The notes beneath the pieces were generated by a model. It saw only the letters and a list, made by a program, of their open reading frames with translations, was not told where the DNA came from and made no database searches. A stretch of DNA of 31,870 nucleotides from Flavobacteriaceae bacterium (lineage in GTDB: Bacteria; Bacteroidota; Bacteroidia; Flavobacteriales; Flavobacteriaceae). The stretch spans positions 1-31,870 of the forward strand of contig JABHGH010000136.1 of assembly GCA_018672145.1 (NCBI GenBank), given 5' to 3'. How positions within the stretch are numbered: position 1 is the first letter of the stretch; each line of letters begins with the position of its first letter. Positions 8,751 to 16,071 of this stretch are shown here, piece by piece. The position numbers were made by a program, and so were the translations under genes.

Positions 8751-8765
8751 TAAAGATTATTTTTG
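8731..8765 (+). promoter_or_regulatory. Candidate promoter of the DoxX-like gene / dusB
   Basis: A TTG at 8731-8733 is followed after 24 nt by TATTTTTG at 8758-8765, a perfect TAnnTTTG box. The spacer is slightly longer than usual. The start codon at 8780 lies 14 nt after the box. It overlaps the divergent lepA promoter region. Confidence 0.45.
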
Positions 8766-8779
8766 AAAAAAATTAATCC

Positions 8780-9652
8780 ATGAAGCAGCTTCAAAAACTC
8801 TTACGTATAATACTTGGTGTCGTGTTCTTGTTCTCGGCCTACACCAAATTTGTTGGGCCTGGGTTTTTTGAAATCACCCTGCTCGACCAGGGCTTGATGC
8901 CCAACAGAGCGTGGGCACAACACGCAGCACGTTTTCTTATTGGGTTTGAATTTGCATTGGGCCTGCTCATGATTCTTCCTTATTACACCAAGCAAATTAT
9001 GGCAGTCGCAAGTTTGTTGCTCATTGGCTTTACCTTGCACCTTTCGTATTTATGGGCGATTGGAGACACAGAAAATTGTGGTTGTTTTGGCGAAATGATT
9101 TCAATGTCGCCGGGTGAATCGATATTGAAAAACGTTTTCATGCTAATCGCTTCGGGTTGGCTTTGGAAGACAAGCTCTGCACAAGGAGGGAGCTCAAAAA
9201 CGCTCTTAATCGTAAGTCTTTTTACGGTCGGAAGCATGTGGTTTTTATTGCCTATTCCGAACCAAAGCGAGTTTCCAACAACGTCTTTTACAAACTTTGA
9301 ATATACGGGGCGAACAGACTTAGCTGCAGGTGAAAAACTCATTGCGGTTCTCAACTTGGATTGTGAACACTGTCAAGAATTGGCAGTTGATTTGGGTGAT
9401 CTGTGGCTAGGCGGCACTCTTCCCGCCACCTATGTCTTGTACTTTAAAGAGGGAGACACAACGGTGGAACAGTTTGAGCTTTTAACCAACAGCCAGTTTC
9501 CTTACGCAGAGATCGACGTCAACACCTTTTTTGATTTAATAGGCGACAGCCCACCAAGGATGTATCACCTGGTCGAAGGAAAAATCGAAAATGTTTGGGA
9601 CGAAGACATCACAGAGAACATTGAGTTGTTCTTTCAACCATCCATGAACTAA
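8780..9652 (+). CDS. DoxX/MauE-type membrane protein with C-terminal thioredoxin-like domain
   Basis: The first ~130 residues form a four-helix DoxX/MauE-type membrane domain, including LRIILGVVFLFSAYTKFVGP and an ENCGCFGE loop with cysteines 100 and 102. A fifth hydrophobic segment at about 141-159 leads into a ~130-residue region that looks thioredoxin-like, with a CxxC pair at C195/C198 (LDCEHCQE) after a beta strand (KLIAVLNL). The family members are redox-associated membrane proteins, and this architecture suggests transfer of electrons or disulfides across the membrane to a periplasmic thiol domain. That role is inference. Its stop overlaps the dusB start by one base (TAATG), which shows coupling but not shared function. 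The start at the ATG at 8780 gives a clean first helix. Confidence 0.8.
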   Translation: MKQLQKLLRIILGVVFLFSAYTKFVGPGFFEITLLDQGLMPNRAWAQHAARFLIGFEFALGLLMILPYYTKQIMAVASLLLIGFTLHLSYLWAIGDTENCGCFGEMISMSPGESILKNVFMLIASGWLWKTSSAQGGSSKTLLIVSLFTVGSMWFLLPIPNQSEFPTTSFTNFEYTGRTDLAAGEKLIAVLNLDCEHCQELAVDLGDLWLGGTLPATYVLYFKEGDTTVEQFELLTNSQFPYAEIDVNTFFDLIGDSPPRMYHLVEGKIENVWDEDITENIELFFQPSMN

Positions 9653-10647
9653 TGGCAAAAATTGGAGACATTGATTTGGGTGCTTTTCCATTGCTTTTGG
9701 CACCCATGGAAGACGTAAGCGACCCTCCTTTTCGGGCCCTATGTAAGGAACAGGGCGCCGATGTAATGTACACCGAATTTATTTCTAGTGAAGGCTTGAT
9801 TCGAGACGCGGCAAAGAGTATGATGAAATTGGATATATATGAAAAAGAACGACCAGTAGGGATTCAAATATTTGGCGCAAATCTAGACTCCATGCTACAG
9901 GCGGTTGATATCGTTGAAAAGACAAAGCCAGATATTATTGATATCAATTACGGTTGCCCAGTGAAAAAAGTAGTTTGTAAAGGGGCAGGCGCGGGGATAT
10001 TAAAAGAGATCCCAAAAATGGTATCACTGACCAAAGCAATTGTAGAGCGCACTTCATTGCCCGTTACAGTGAAAACTCGTCTCGGATGGGACCATGACAG
10101 CATTCATATTGTGGAAGTCGCAGAACGACTACAAGACGTGGGCGCACAAGCGATTTCTATTCATGGTCGAACACGCGCCCAAATGTATAAAGGGGAGGCG
10201 AATTGGCACCCGATTGCTGAAGTCAAAAACAACCAGAGGATGCATATACCAGTTTTTGGAAATGGAGATGTTGACAGCCCTGAAAAAGCAGCATTGATGC
10301 GAGATGAATTTGGCTTAGATGGAGCGATGATCGGACGTGCGAGCATTGGAAACCCATGGTTTTTCCGACAAGTCAAACACTATTTTGAAACAGGCAAACA
10401 CCTATCGTTGCCTAACATCAAAGATCGAGTTGAAATGGCACGGAGACACTTGCAAATGTCAATTGAATGGAAAGGAGAAAAATTAGGTGTTTTTGAAACG
10501 CGCCGTCATTACACAAACTACTTTAAGGGCATTCCACACTTTAAGGAATATCGGCAGCGGATGGTAACTTCAGATGATGCAGCAGATGTTTTTGCCGTGT
10601 TTGAAGAGGTAGAGTCTGCCTTTGGAGAAGCCACGTTACTGACCTAG
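9652..10647 (+). CDS. dusB: tRNA-dihydrouridine synthase, DusB type
   Basis: Dus enzymes reduce specific uridines in the tRNA D-loop to dihydrouridine using FMN and NADPH. This 331-residue protein has the standard order: LLLAPMEDVSDPPFR at the start of the TIM barrel, QIFGAN, DINYGCPVKKV with catalytic C102, the GAGAG phosphate loop, TVKTRLGWD, SIHGRTRAQMYKG, PVFGNGDV and GAMIGRASIGNPWFF. A helical C-terminal domain follows (MARRHLQM..., FETRRHYTNYFKG). The ATG shares a base with the upstream stop. The TAG at 10645-10647 interlocks with the TAG of the convergent permease gene in a CTAG palindrome. The assignment to DusB within the Dus family is based on similarity by eye. Confidence 0.95.
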   Translation: MAKIGDIDLGAFPLLLAPMEDVSDPPFRALCKEQGADVMYTEFISSEGLIRDAAKSMMKLDIYEKERPVGIQIFGANLDSMLQAVDIVEKTKPDIIDINYGCPVKKVVCKGAGAGILKEIPKMVSLTKAIVERTSLPVTVKTRLGWDHDSIHIVEVAERLQDVGAQAISIHGRTRAQMYKGEANWHPIAEVKNNQRMHIPVFGNGDVDSPEKAALMRDEFGLDGAMIGRASIGNPWFFRQVKHYFETGKHLSLPNIKDRVEMARRHLQMSIEWKGEKLGVFETRRHYTNYFKGIPHFKEYRQRMVTSDDAADVFAVFEEVESAFGEATLLT

Positions 10648-11843
10648 CTAAAGAGCCGAGGGCGAACAACTGCAGACGCGATCCAAGCGGCTAAGACAGA
10701 AAGGCCAGACCAGATAAGAAAGAGAGCACCAACATTTAAAACTTCGAAGACCACCGGATAAGGTAGTTGGGTTCCAGGGACCAAAACAAACGATCCCCAC
10801 GACTGAGCAAGAACAACCACAACACCGACAAAAAGCCCGATCAGACCTCCAACCCCACTAATTAATAACCCTTGAAAAAAGAACACTTTTCGCAAAGCAG
10901 AAAAAGACATGCCAATGCCGTGAAGAGTTTTGAGTTCATCACGCTTGTCTAAAACCATCATTACCACAGCACCAACAACATTGAATAGAGCGATTATCAA
11001 AACCAAAGTTAGGATTAAATAGATAGCGACACGTTCGGTTTGCAACATTCGATACAAGGCAGGATTAAGAGCTTCTTTTTCTACAACCAAAAACGAATCA
11101 CCAAGCAAGGAAGCGACCTCTTTTTTTATGGCTTTATTGTCAGAACCATAGGATATTTTGACATTCAACTCTGTATATATATCACCATCTTTTTTAGTTA
11201 GTGCTCGGACAAAGCGAATGGGCGCAAAAGCATAATTATAATCTATCTCCTCACTGATTTGAAATAACCCCACATTAGTTGCCCATCGAGAATGGAAAGG
11301 GTTGGGGTCAAGGGGGTTTAAAACGCCACTTTTTGGAATCATGCACTCCACAAACCCATCATAGTCATAGAGTCCGGCGCCAAGGTCAATAGCGGTACCA
11401 TAACCCAGTAAAATTTCATCGTCCGTGGAAGAAACCCAACGCCCAACAGGAATCTGATCTGTGATGGCAAACACATCAATAAAACGATCATCAACACCCA
11501 ACAAAGAGATCAGCTTGTTTTGTTGTTTAAACCGCAACACCACTTCTTGTACATAAACAGGACTTACCTCACTCACGCCAACAATGTTTTTCAGTAACAT
11601 AAGTTGGTGTTCGGCAAATGAAAAGGACACCGAATCAACAGCGGTAATCTTTAGATCGGGATCTAGTGAGCTCGTGTACGACAGACCAAAGTCTCTAAGC
11701 CCTGAAAAGACGGATTGGATGACAAAAAACGCACAAACTGCGATTCCAATAACAAAAGAAGCAAACCGGCTAATTAACCTTACGGTATTAAATCGTGTGG
11801 TAGCCATACTGTAGCGGCGCGCGACATAAAATGAAAACGACAT
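10644..11843 (-). CDS. ABC transporter permease, LolC/LolE (FtsX) family
   Basis: The 399-residue protein shows the FtsX/LolCE topology: an N-terminal helix at about 24-46, a large periplasmic domain at about 50-265, then three helices at about 275-297, 320-345 and 368-391. It begins FYVARRYS, as LolC/E proteins do, and contains the DKRDELKTLHGIGMS loop that couples to the ATPase. The likely role is extracting outer-membrane lipoproteins or a related substrate from the inner membrane, with an ATPase (LolD-like) encoded elsewhere, since none is seen here. It starts 11 nt downstream of rbfA. Its stop interlocks with that of dusB. LolC versus a related exporter cannot be decided from this window. 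Confidence 0.88.
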   Translation of the reverse strand: MSFSFYVARRYSMATTRFNTVRLISRFASFVIGIAVCAFFVIQSVFSGLRDFGLSYTSSLDPDLKITAVDSVSFSFAEHQLMLLKNIVGVSEVSPVYVQEVVLRFKQQNKLISLLGVDDRFIDVFAITDQIPVGRWVSSTDDEILLGYGTAIDLGAGLYDYDGFVECMIPKSGVLNPLDPNPFHSRWATNVGLFQISEEIDYNYAFAPIRFVRALTKKDGDIYTELNVKISYGSDNKAIKKEVASLLGDSFLVVEKEALNPALYRMLQTERVAIYLILTLVLIIALFNVVGAVVMMVLDKRDELKTLHGIGMSFSALRKVFFFQGLLISGVGGLIGLFVGVVVVLAQSWGSFVLVPGTQLPYPVVFEVLNVGALFLIWSGLSVLAAWIASAVVRPRLFS

Positions 11844-11854
11844 AAATCGATAAG

Positions 11855-12214
11855 CTAAGGGTTCAGTGGGTTTTCGGGATCGTTTAGAGATCGATCAATT
11901 TTTTCGATGAGCTGTAAAGAGTCATCAAGAAAAAACAAAAGGTCAGGAACCACACGCAACTGGTTACGCACCCGTTGACCCAAGTTGTTTTTAATAACAC
12001 CCGGGTTGTCTTTAATGCGATCTAGAATTTCTTCTGCATGTTTAAAAGGAAACACAGACAAGTAAGCTTTCGCAACATGAAGGTCTGTGGTCACACGAAC
12101 AGCAGTTACTGTTACGAGGATGTTTTGCAGGTTTTCCTTACGAAGGAATTGCTGTATAATTTCTGCCAGATCTTGCTGGAGAAGTGCGTTGATTTTCTTT
12201 TGTCGATTTGTCAC
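11855..12214 (-). CDS. rbfA: Ribosome-binding factor A
   Basis: RbfA is a KH-fold protein that assists late maturation of the 30S subunit and 16S 5'-end processing. The 119-residue length is typical. Recognisable parts are the N-terminal RQKKINALLQQDLAEII helix, the LVTVTAVRVTTDLHVAKAYLSVF strands and the LGQRVRNQLRVVPDLLFFLDDSL segment of the KH core. The start is a GTG at 12214-12212; no in-frame ATG gives a complete N-terminus. A TATTTTTG box ends 7 nt before this GTG. It is divergent from dinB and forms an operon with the permease gene. Confidence 0.94.
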   Translation of the reverse strand: MTNRQKKINALLQQDLAEIIQQFLRKENLQNILVTVTAVRVTTDLHVAKAYLSVFPFKHAEEILDRIKDNPGVIKNNLGQRVRNQLRVVPDLLFFLDDSLQLIEKIDRSLNDPENPLNP

Positions 12215-12221
12215 AAGAGTC

Positions 12222-12229
12222 CAAAAATA
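12222..12229 (-). promoter_or_regulatory. Candidate rbfA -7 box close to the start codon
   Basis: The minus strand has TATTTTTG at 12229-12222, a perfect TAnnTTTG match, ending 7 nt before the GTG of rbfA. No TTG occurs at the usual 18-23 nt upstream; the nearest is 27 nt away at 12259-12257. If used, the transcript would have almost no leader. Confidence 0.4.
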
Positions 12230-12248
12230 CGGAATATATCTTCTGCTC

Positions 12249-12280
12249 TTGCTTTACAAGGTCATCTATAATTACATTTG
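12249..12280 (+). promoter_or_regulatory. Candidate dinB promoter abutting the start codon
   Basis: TTG at 12249-12251 is followed after 21 nt by TACATTTG at 12273-12280, a full match to the Bacteroidota promoter consensus. The box ends 3 nt before the ATG at 12284. Transcription would therefore start at or next to the initiation codon. Confidence 0.6.
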
Positions 12281-12283
12281 ACA

Positions 12284-13360
12284 ATGGAACAATCACGAAA
12301 AATCATACATATTGACATGGATGCTTTTTTCGCGTCTGTGGAACAAGAAGACAATCCAGAGCTTCAAAACAAACCCATTGCTGTTGGAGGCGGATCGAAA
12401 CGAGGGGTTGTGGCTGCGGCGAGTTATGAAGCGCGCAGATTTGGTGTCCGCAGCGCAATGTCGGGAGAATTAGCCAGGAAATTATGTGAAGACCTGATTT
12501 TTGTCAAACCACGATTTTCCCGATACAAGGAAATTTCAAAAGTAATCCACTCTATTTTTTTGGAATATACCGATCTCGTGGAGGCACTATCATTAGACGA
12601 AGCGTATTTGGACGTTACCTCCAATAAAAAAGGTGTTCCGTCAGCCTCTTTACTAGCAAATGAAATACGCGAAAAAATCTTTGAAATTACAGGCCTTACC
12701 GCCTCGGCGGGAATTTCAATAAACAAATTTATCGCAAAAGTTGCCAGCGATTATAACAAGCCAAATGGCCAAAAAACAATACCCCCCGAGGAGGTTCTTT
12801 CGTTCTTATCGGATTTGGATGTTAGAAAATTTCATGGGGTAGGAAAGGTTACGGCTGATAAAATGTATCGATTGGGGCTATACACAGGAGCGGATCTTAG
12901 AAATCAAACGATCTCGTTTTTGGAAGATCATTTTGGGAAATCAGGACATTTTTTTTACGATGTAGTTAGGGGCAATCACTTTAGCCCAGTACGTCCAAAA
13001 CGAAAATCAAAATCGGTTGGTGCAGAACGTACATTTGATAAAAACATTTCTAGTGAGGTCTTTATGACATCACGTTTAGATGAAATTTCAGCATCTTTAG
13101 ACAAGCGAATTCAGCACGCAAACCTCAGCGGCAAAACAGTAACTTTAAAGATTAAATACAGTGACTTTGTTACTCAAACACGATCAAAGACAATGCGTTA
13201 TTTCACGTCTGACATTAGTATCATCTTGGAAACCGCAAAAGAGTTGTTGTTTCAAGACAAATTGACAAACTCAGTTCGTTTATTGGGGATTTCACTGAGT
13301 AATTTTAAAACAGAAACCCAAGAAAAAAAACTGGAGGTACAGTTAAAGCTATTGTTCTGA
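12284..13360 (+). CDS. dinB: DNA polymerase IV (Y-family translesion polymerase)
   Basis: DinB copies past damaged template bases and is error-prone. In this 358-residue protein the catalytic carboxylates are D11 in IIHIDMDAFFASVE and D105/E106 in SLDEAYLD. F16 sits at the steric-gate position, and SYEARRFGVRSAM forms the nucleotide-binding finger. A helix-hairpin-helix thumb (FHGVGKVTADKMYRLGL) and a little-finger domain (KSVGAERTFDKNI onwards) follow. The TTG at 12278 could extend the frame by two codons, but the ATG at 12284 gives the normal start MEQSRKIIHIDMD. The TGA ends directly against the TAA of the convergent pyk gene with no spacer. I see no LexA-like operator. Confidence 0.96.
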   Translation: MEQSRKIIHIDMDAFFASVEQEDNPELQNKPIAVGGGSKRGVVAAASYEARRFGVRSAMSGELARKLCEDLIFVKPRFSRYKEISKVIHSIFLEYTDLVEALSLDEAYLDVTSNKKGVPSASLLANEIREKIFEITGLTASAGISINKFIAKVASDYNKPNGQKTIPPEEVLSFLSDLDVRKFHGVGKVTADKMYRLGLYTGADLRNQTISFLEDHFGKSGHFFYDVVRGNHFSPVRPKRKSKSVGAERTFDKNISSEVFMTSRLDEISASLDKRIQHANLSGKTVTLKIKYSDFVTQTRSKTMRYFTSDISIILETAKELLFQDKLTNSVRLLGISLSNFKTETQEKKLEVQLKLLF

Positions 13361-14794
13361 TTAGTCTTTAATGACAGAAACGCGGAGGGTATTTACCATT
13401 CCTTTGCTCGCAACAGGCATTGCTAATAAATTCAGAAGGGCATCGCCTTTTTTCACATAGCCTTTTTCTTTAGCAATGTTGTTCACATCAACAACAGTTT
13501 CATCTGTAGAAACAAAGCGACTGTAATAATGGCATTTCACACCCCAAAGGAGGTTGAGCTGTGCCAAAATACGCTTGTTTGATGTAAAAACAAGAATAGG
13601 TGACGCAGGTCGCCAAGCAGATATTTGAAAAGCGGTATATCCACTGTTGGTTAGCGTACAAATTGCTTTAGCTTCGATTTCATTTGCCATCAAAGCGGCA
13701 TGGTAACAAGTGGATTTTGTAATAAAACGAACGTTTTTGTTTAGGGGCGCTTGGTTATATTTCCTAATCAGAGGGGAGTTTTCTACACCAATGACAATTT
13801 TACGCATGGTTTGGATGACCTCTACAGGGTGTTTTCCAACAGAAGTTTCACCAGAAAGCATAACAGCATCTGCCCCGTCCATTACAGAGTTTGCAACGTC
13901 GTTTACCTCAGCGCGCGAAGGAGTAAGACCTTCTATCATTGATTCCATCATTTGCGTGGCGATGATAACAGGGATCCGCGCGGCTTTTGCCTTAAGAACA
14001 AGATTTTTTTGAATTAATGGAACTTCTTCTGCGGGGATTTCTACCCCTAAGTCACCACGAGCAACCATAAGCCCATTACTGTTTTGAACGATTTCATCGA
14101 TATTTTCAAGAGCTTGAGGCTTTTCGATTTTAGAAATAATAGGAATTTCATATTTACTATGCTCTTTGATCAACTTTTTAAGCGTGAGCAAGTCTTCTTT
14201 ATGACGGACAAAAGAAAGCGCAATCCAATCGACCTCCTGCCCTATGGCAAAAATAGCATCTTCTACGTCCTTCTCTGTAAGCGCAGGCAAAGACACATCA
14301 GTGTTTGGCAAATTCACCCCTTTATTTGACTTTAAGGGCCCACCCTGCACAACCAATGCGGTAACCTCTGATTTTTTGTCAGTTGATTCAATGTCAAAAA
14401 TCAACTTACCATCATCAAGTAAGATTCGTTCACCTACTTTAACGTCTGCGGGAAACGATTGATAGTTCATGTAAACATGATCGGCAGTTCCCTCTTCAAT
14501 TTTTTTAGTTGTAAACACAACCCGATCTCCCTTTTCAACAATAACCCCATCCTTCATCTTACCTACTCTTAGTTTAGGACCTTGAAGATCGGCCAACACA
14601 CACACATTATACCCAAGCTCTTCGTTGAGCTCATGAATTAATTGAATGCGCGCTTCTACCCCTTTATAATCGGCATGAGAAAAGTTGATTCTAAAGACGT
14701 TTACCCCCGCAACCATCATCTCACGCATGATGTTTTTGTCTGAACTTGCAGGGCCAAGTGTTGCTACAATTTTTGTTTTTTTGATATCTTTCAT
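13361..14794 (-). CDS. pyk: Pyruvate kinase
   Basis: Pyruvate kinase converts phosphoenolpyruvate and ADP to pyruvate and ATP in glycolysis. The 477-residue protein contains KTKIVATLGPASS at the N-terminus, the substrate/K+ site VNVFRINFSH (R35, N37, S39), the ISKIEKPQAL motif with the catalytic lysine and metal-binding glutamate, MVARGDLGVEIP, and the MMESMIEGLTPSRAEVNDVAN signature. A C-terminal effector-type domain follows (about 350-477) but lacks the extra PEP-utiliser domain seen in some forms. It starts 1 nt after the stop of the IPExxxVDY-like gene and ends directly against dinB. Confidence 0.97.
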   Translation of the reverse strand: MKDIKKTKIVATLGPASSDKNIMREMMVAGVNVFRINFSHADYKGVEARIQLIHELNEELGYNVCVLADLQGPKLRVGKMKDGVIVEKGDRVVFTTKKIEEGTADHVYMNYQSFPADVKVGERILLDDGKLIFDIESTDKKSEVTALVVQGGPLKSNKGVNLPNTDVSLPALTEKDVEDAIFAIGQEVDWIALSFVRHKEDLLTLKKLIKEHSKYEIPIISKIEKPQALENIDEIVQNSNGLMVARGDLGVEIPAEEVPLIQKNLVLKAKAARIPVIIATQMMESMIEGLTPSRAEVNDVANSVMDGADAVMLSGETSVGKHPVEVIQTMRKIVIGVENSPLIRKYNQAPLNKNVRFITKSTCYHAALMANEIEAKAICTLTNSGYTAFQISAWRPASPILVFTSNKRILAQLNLLWGVKCHYYSRFVSTDETVVDVNNIAKEKGYVKKGDALLNLLAMPVASKGMVNTLRVSVIKD

Positions 14795-14795
14795 C

Positions 14796-15245
14796 TTAAA
14801 AGCTTAGTTGTTGTTTAAGGTGTTTAAAGGCTGTTGGTAGGGAGTAGCAAGATTGAACGTCGGGGATTTGCGCTAATTTTTTCTGTACGGCCTGCGATTC
14901 TTCATTACCAACCGAGAGCAAATAATCAACGCCAGTTAATTGTTTGAACAGGTAATGTGTTTCGGCAGAGGAAAACAGAAGATTGTCTTCGGTTGAACTG
15001 TCGGCAGATTTCATTTTGTTGCTTATCAAATGCCAATGAACACCCTTTTTTTTGTTTTGATAACTAAATATAGGATAACGCTCACCATTATCCTTTGCAC
15101 TAAAATCTTCTCCACGTCTTTTTAGATGAACTGGCATCGCTTTGTTGATGTGATAAGCCATTTGATAATCTGGAATTGGCGTGTGAACACAAATCCAATC
15201 TTCTTGTGAGTTATCAATATGAAACAAAAGGGTGTGCTTAATCAT
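14796..15245 (-). CDS. IPExxxVDY-like family protein (unknown function)
   Basis: This 149-residue soluble protein matches, by position and layout, a Bacteroidota family commonly found between rnc and pyk and named for an IPExxxVDY motif. Here the corresponding segment reads LFKQLTGVDYLLSVG: the VDY part is kept but the IPE part is not. The N-terminus (HTLLFHIDNSQEDWICVHTPIPDYQMAYHIN) and a SYQNKKKGVHWHLISNK strand pair fit a small alpha-beta protein without signal peptide or membrane segment. Function is unknown. It is 1 nt from pyk, has an 82-nt gap after rnc, and a good promoter sits in that gap. The family call rests on synteny and partial motif, so moderate confidence. Confidence 0.7.
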   Translation of the reverse strand: MIKHTLLFHIDNSQEDWICVHTPIPDYQMAYHINKAMPVHLKRRGEDFSAKDNGERYPIFSYQNKKKGVHWHLISNKMKSADSSTEDNLLFSSAETHYLFKQLTGVDYLLSVGNEESQAVQKKLAQIPDVQSCYSLPTAFKHLKQQLSF

Positions 15246-15263
15246 CTATTTTTTTTAGACAAA

Positions 15264-15296
15264 CAAATATACAATTGTAAATGGCTTGGGCGACAA
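15264..15296 (-). promoter_or_regulatory. Candidate internal promoter for IPExxxVDY-like gene and pyk
   Basis: On the minus strand TTG (15296-15294), a 22-nt spacer and TATATTTG (15271-15264) form a complete Bacteroidota promoter in the 82-nt gap between rnc and the IPExxxVDY-like gene. The box ends 18 nt before the ATG at 15245. This would let pyk be expressed independently of acpP-fabF-rnc. Confidence 0.6.
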
Positions 15297-15327
15297 AAAA
15301 AAGAGAGACATTATAGATTGTTAAAGA

Positions 15328-16068
15328 TCACGATTTGTTATGTTGAATACTCTCTTTAAACTTAAAATAAGCTCTTTTAGAAACCTTTTCAGTTGCTTTC
15401 TTTTTATTTGAATCTCTTGCGGTCGCAACAAGCTGATTGTTGACCAAAAGCTTGGCCTTAAATGCAAGGGCTAAATCCGCGCCAGGATCTTCAAAAACAT
15501 CAAAAGAGTATGTCATTTTCTGTTTTTGAAACCAGTTTACTAACAGCCCCTTGTGGCTCACAATTTTATCTCCAAGCGTTTCCAGGTCGACATAGGGATC
15601 AATGACCTTGTTTTTGACAAAAAAAAGGCATTGTTCAAAACCCGCATCAACAAAAATGGCACCAACCAACGCCTCAAGGAGATTACCATGAATATCATTG
15701 CCATACCTGCTTTTTTCAACACGAGACTTTAGCAGAGGATATAACCCCAGAGATTTGCCAACGCGATTTAAAAACTCCCTTCGCACGATTTTAGACCGCA
15801 TTTGGGTGAGTTCGCCTTCGTCAGCAGAGGGTAAGTTGTTATACAAATAGTTTCCGATTATTGCGCCAAGAACGGCATCACCCAGAAACTCGAGACGTTC
15901 GTAGTTTATTTTCTGTCCTTTTTCATCGACCTCTTCAAGAGACCGATGCGTAAAAACGCGTTCAAAAAGATAAATTTTTGTTGGAAGGTAATCAACAATT
16001 TCAGAGATGGTATGTTTAAAAGAATGTTTAGGTGATGGCTTTTTTAAAAATGAAATCAGCCGCTTCAT
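15328..16068 (-). CDS. rnc: Ribonuclease III
   Basis: RNase III cuts double-stranded RNA, including the rRNA precursor. The 246-residue protein has the signature ERLEFLGDAVLG at residues 57-68, which carries the catalytic acidic residues E60 and D64. A second acidic cluster follows in GNLLEALVGAIFVDAGF. The C-terminal double-stranded-RNA-binding domain covers about residues 170-240, ending with the conserved KKKATEKVSKRAYFKF helix. An N-terminal basic stretch (KRLISFLKKPSPKHSF) is typical of Bacteroidota homologues. It starts 3 nt after fabF, so it is in the acpP-fabF operon. Confidence 0.97.
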   Translation of the reverse strand: MKRLISFLKKPSPKHSFKHTISEIVDYLPTKIYLFERVFTHRSLEEVDEKGQKINYERLEFLGDAVLGAIIGNYLYNNLPSADEGELTQMRSKIVRREFLNRVGKSLGLYPLLKSRVEKSRYGNDIHGNLLEALVGAIFVDAGFEQCLFFVKNKVIDPYVDLETLGDKIVSHKGLLVNWFQKQKMTYSFDVFEDPGADLALAFKAKLLVNNQLVATARDSNKKKATEKVSKRAYFKFKESIQHNKS

Positions 16069-16071
16069 AAA

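Noticed and set aside
8983..9354. A 123-residue minus-strand frame inside the DoxX-like gene
   Set aside because: It is antisense to a coherent membrane protein with conserved cysteines and shows no family features.
12424..12726. A 100-residue minus-strand frame inside dinB
   Set aside because: It is antisense to the catalytic core of DinB, where codon constraint explains the open frame.
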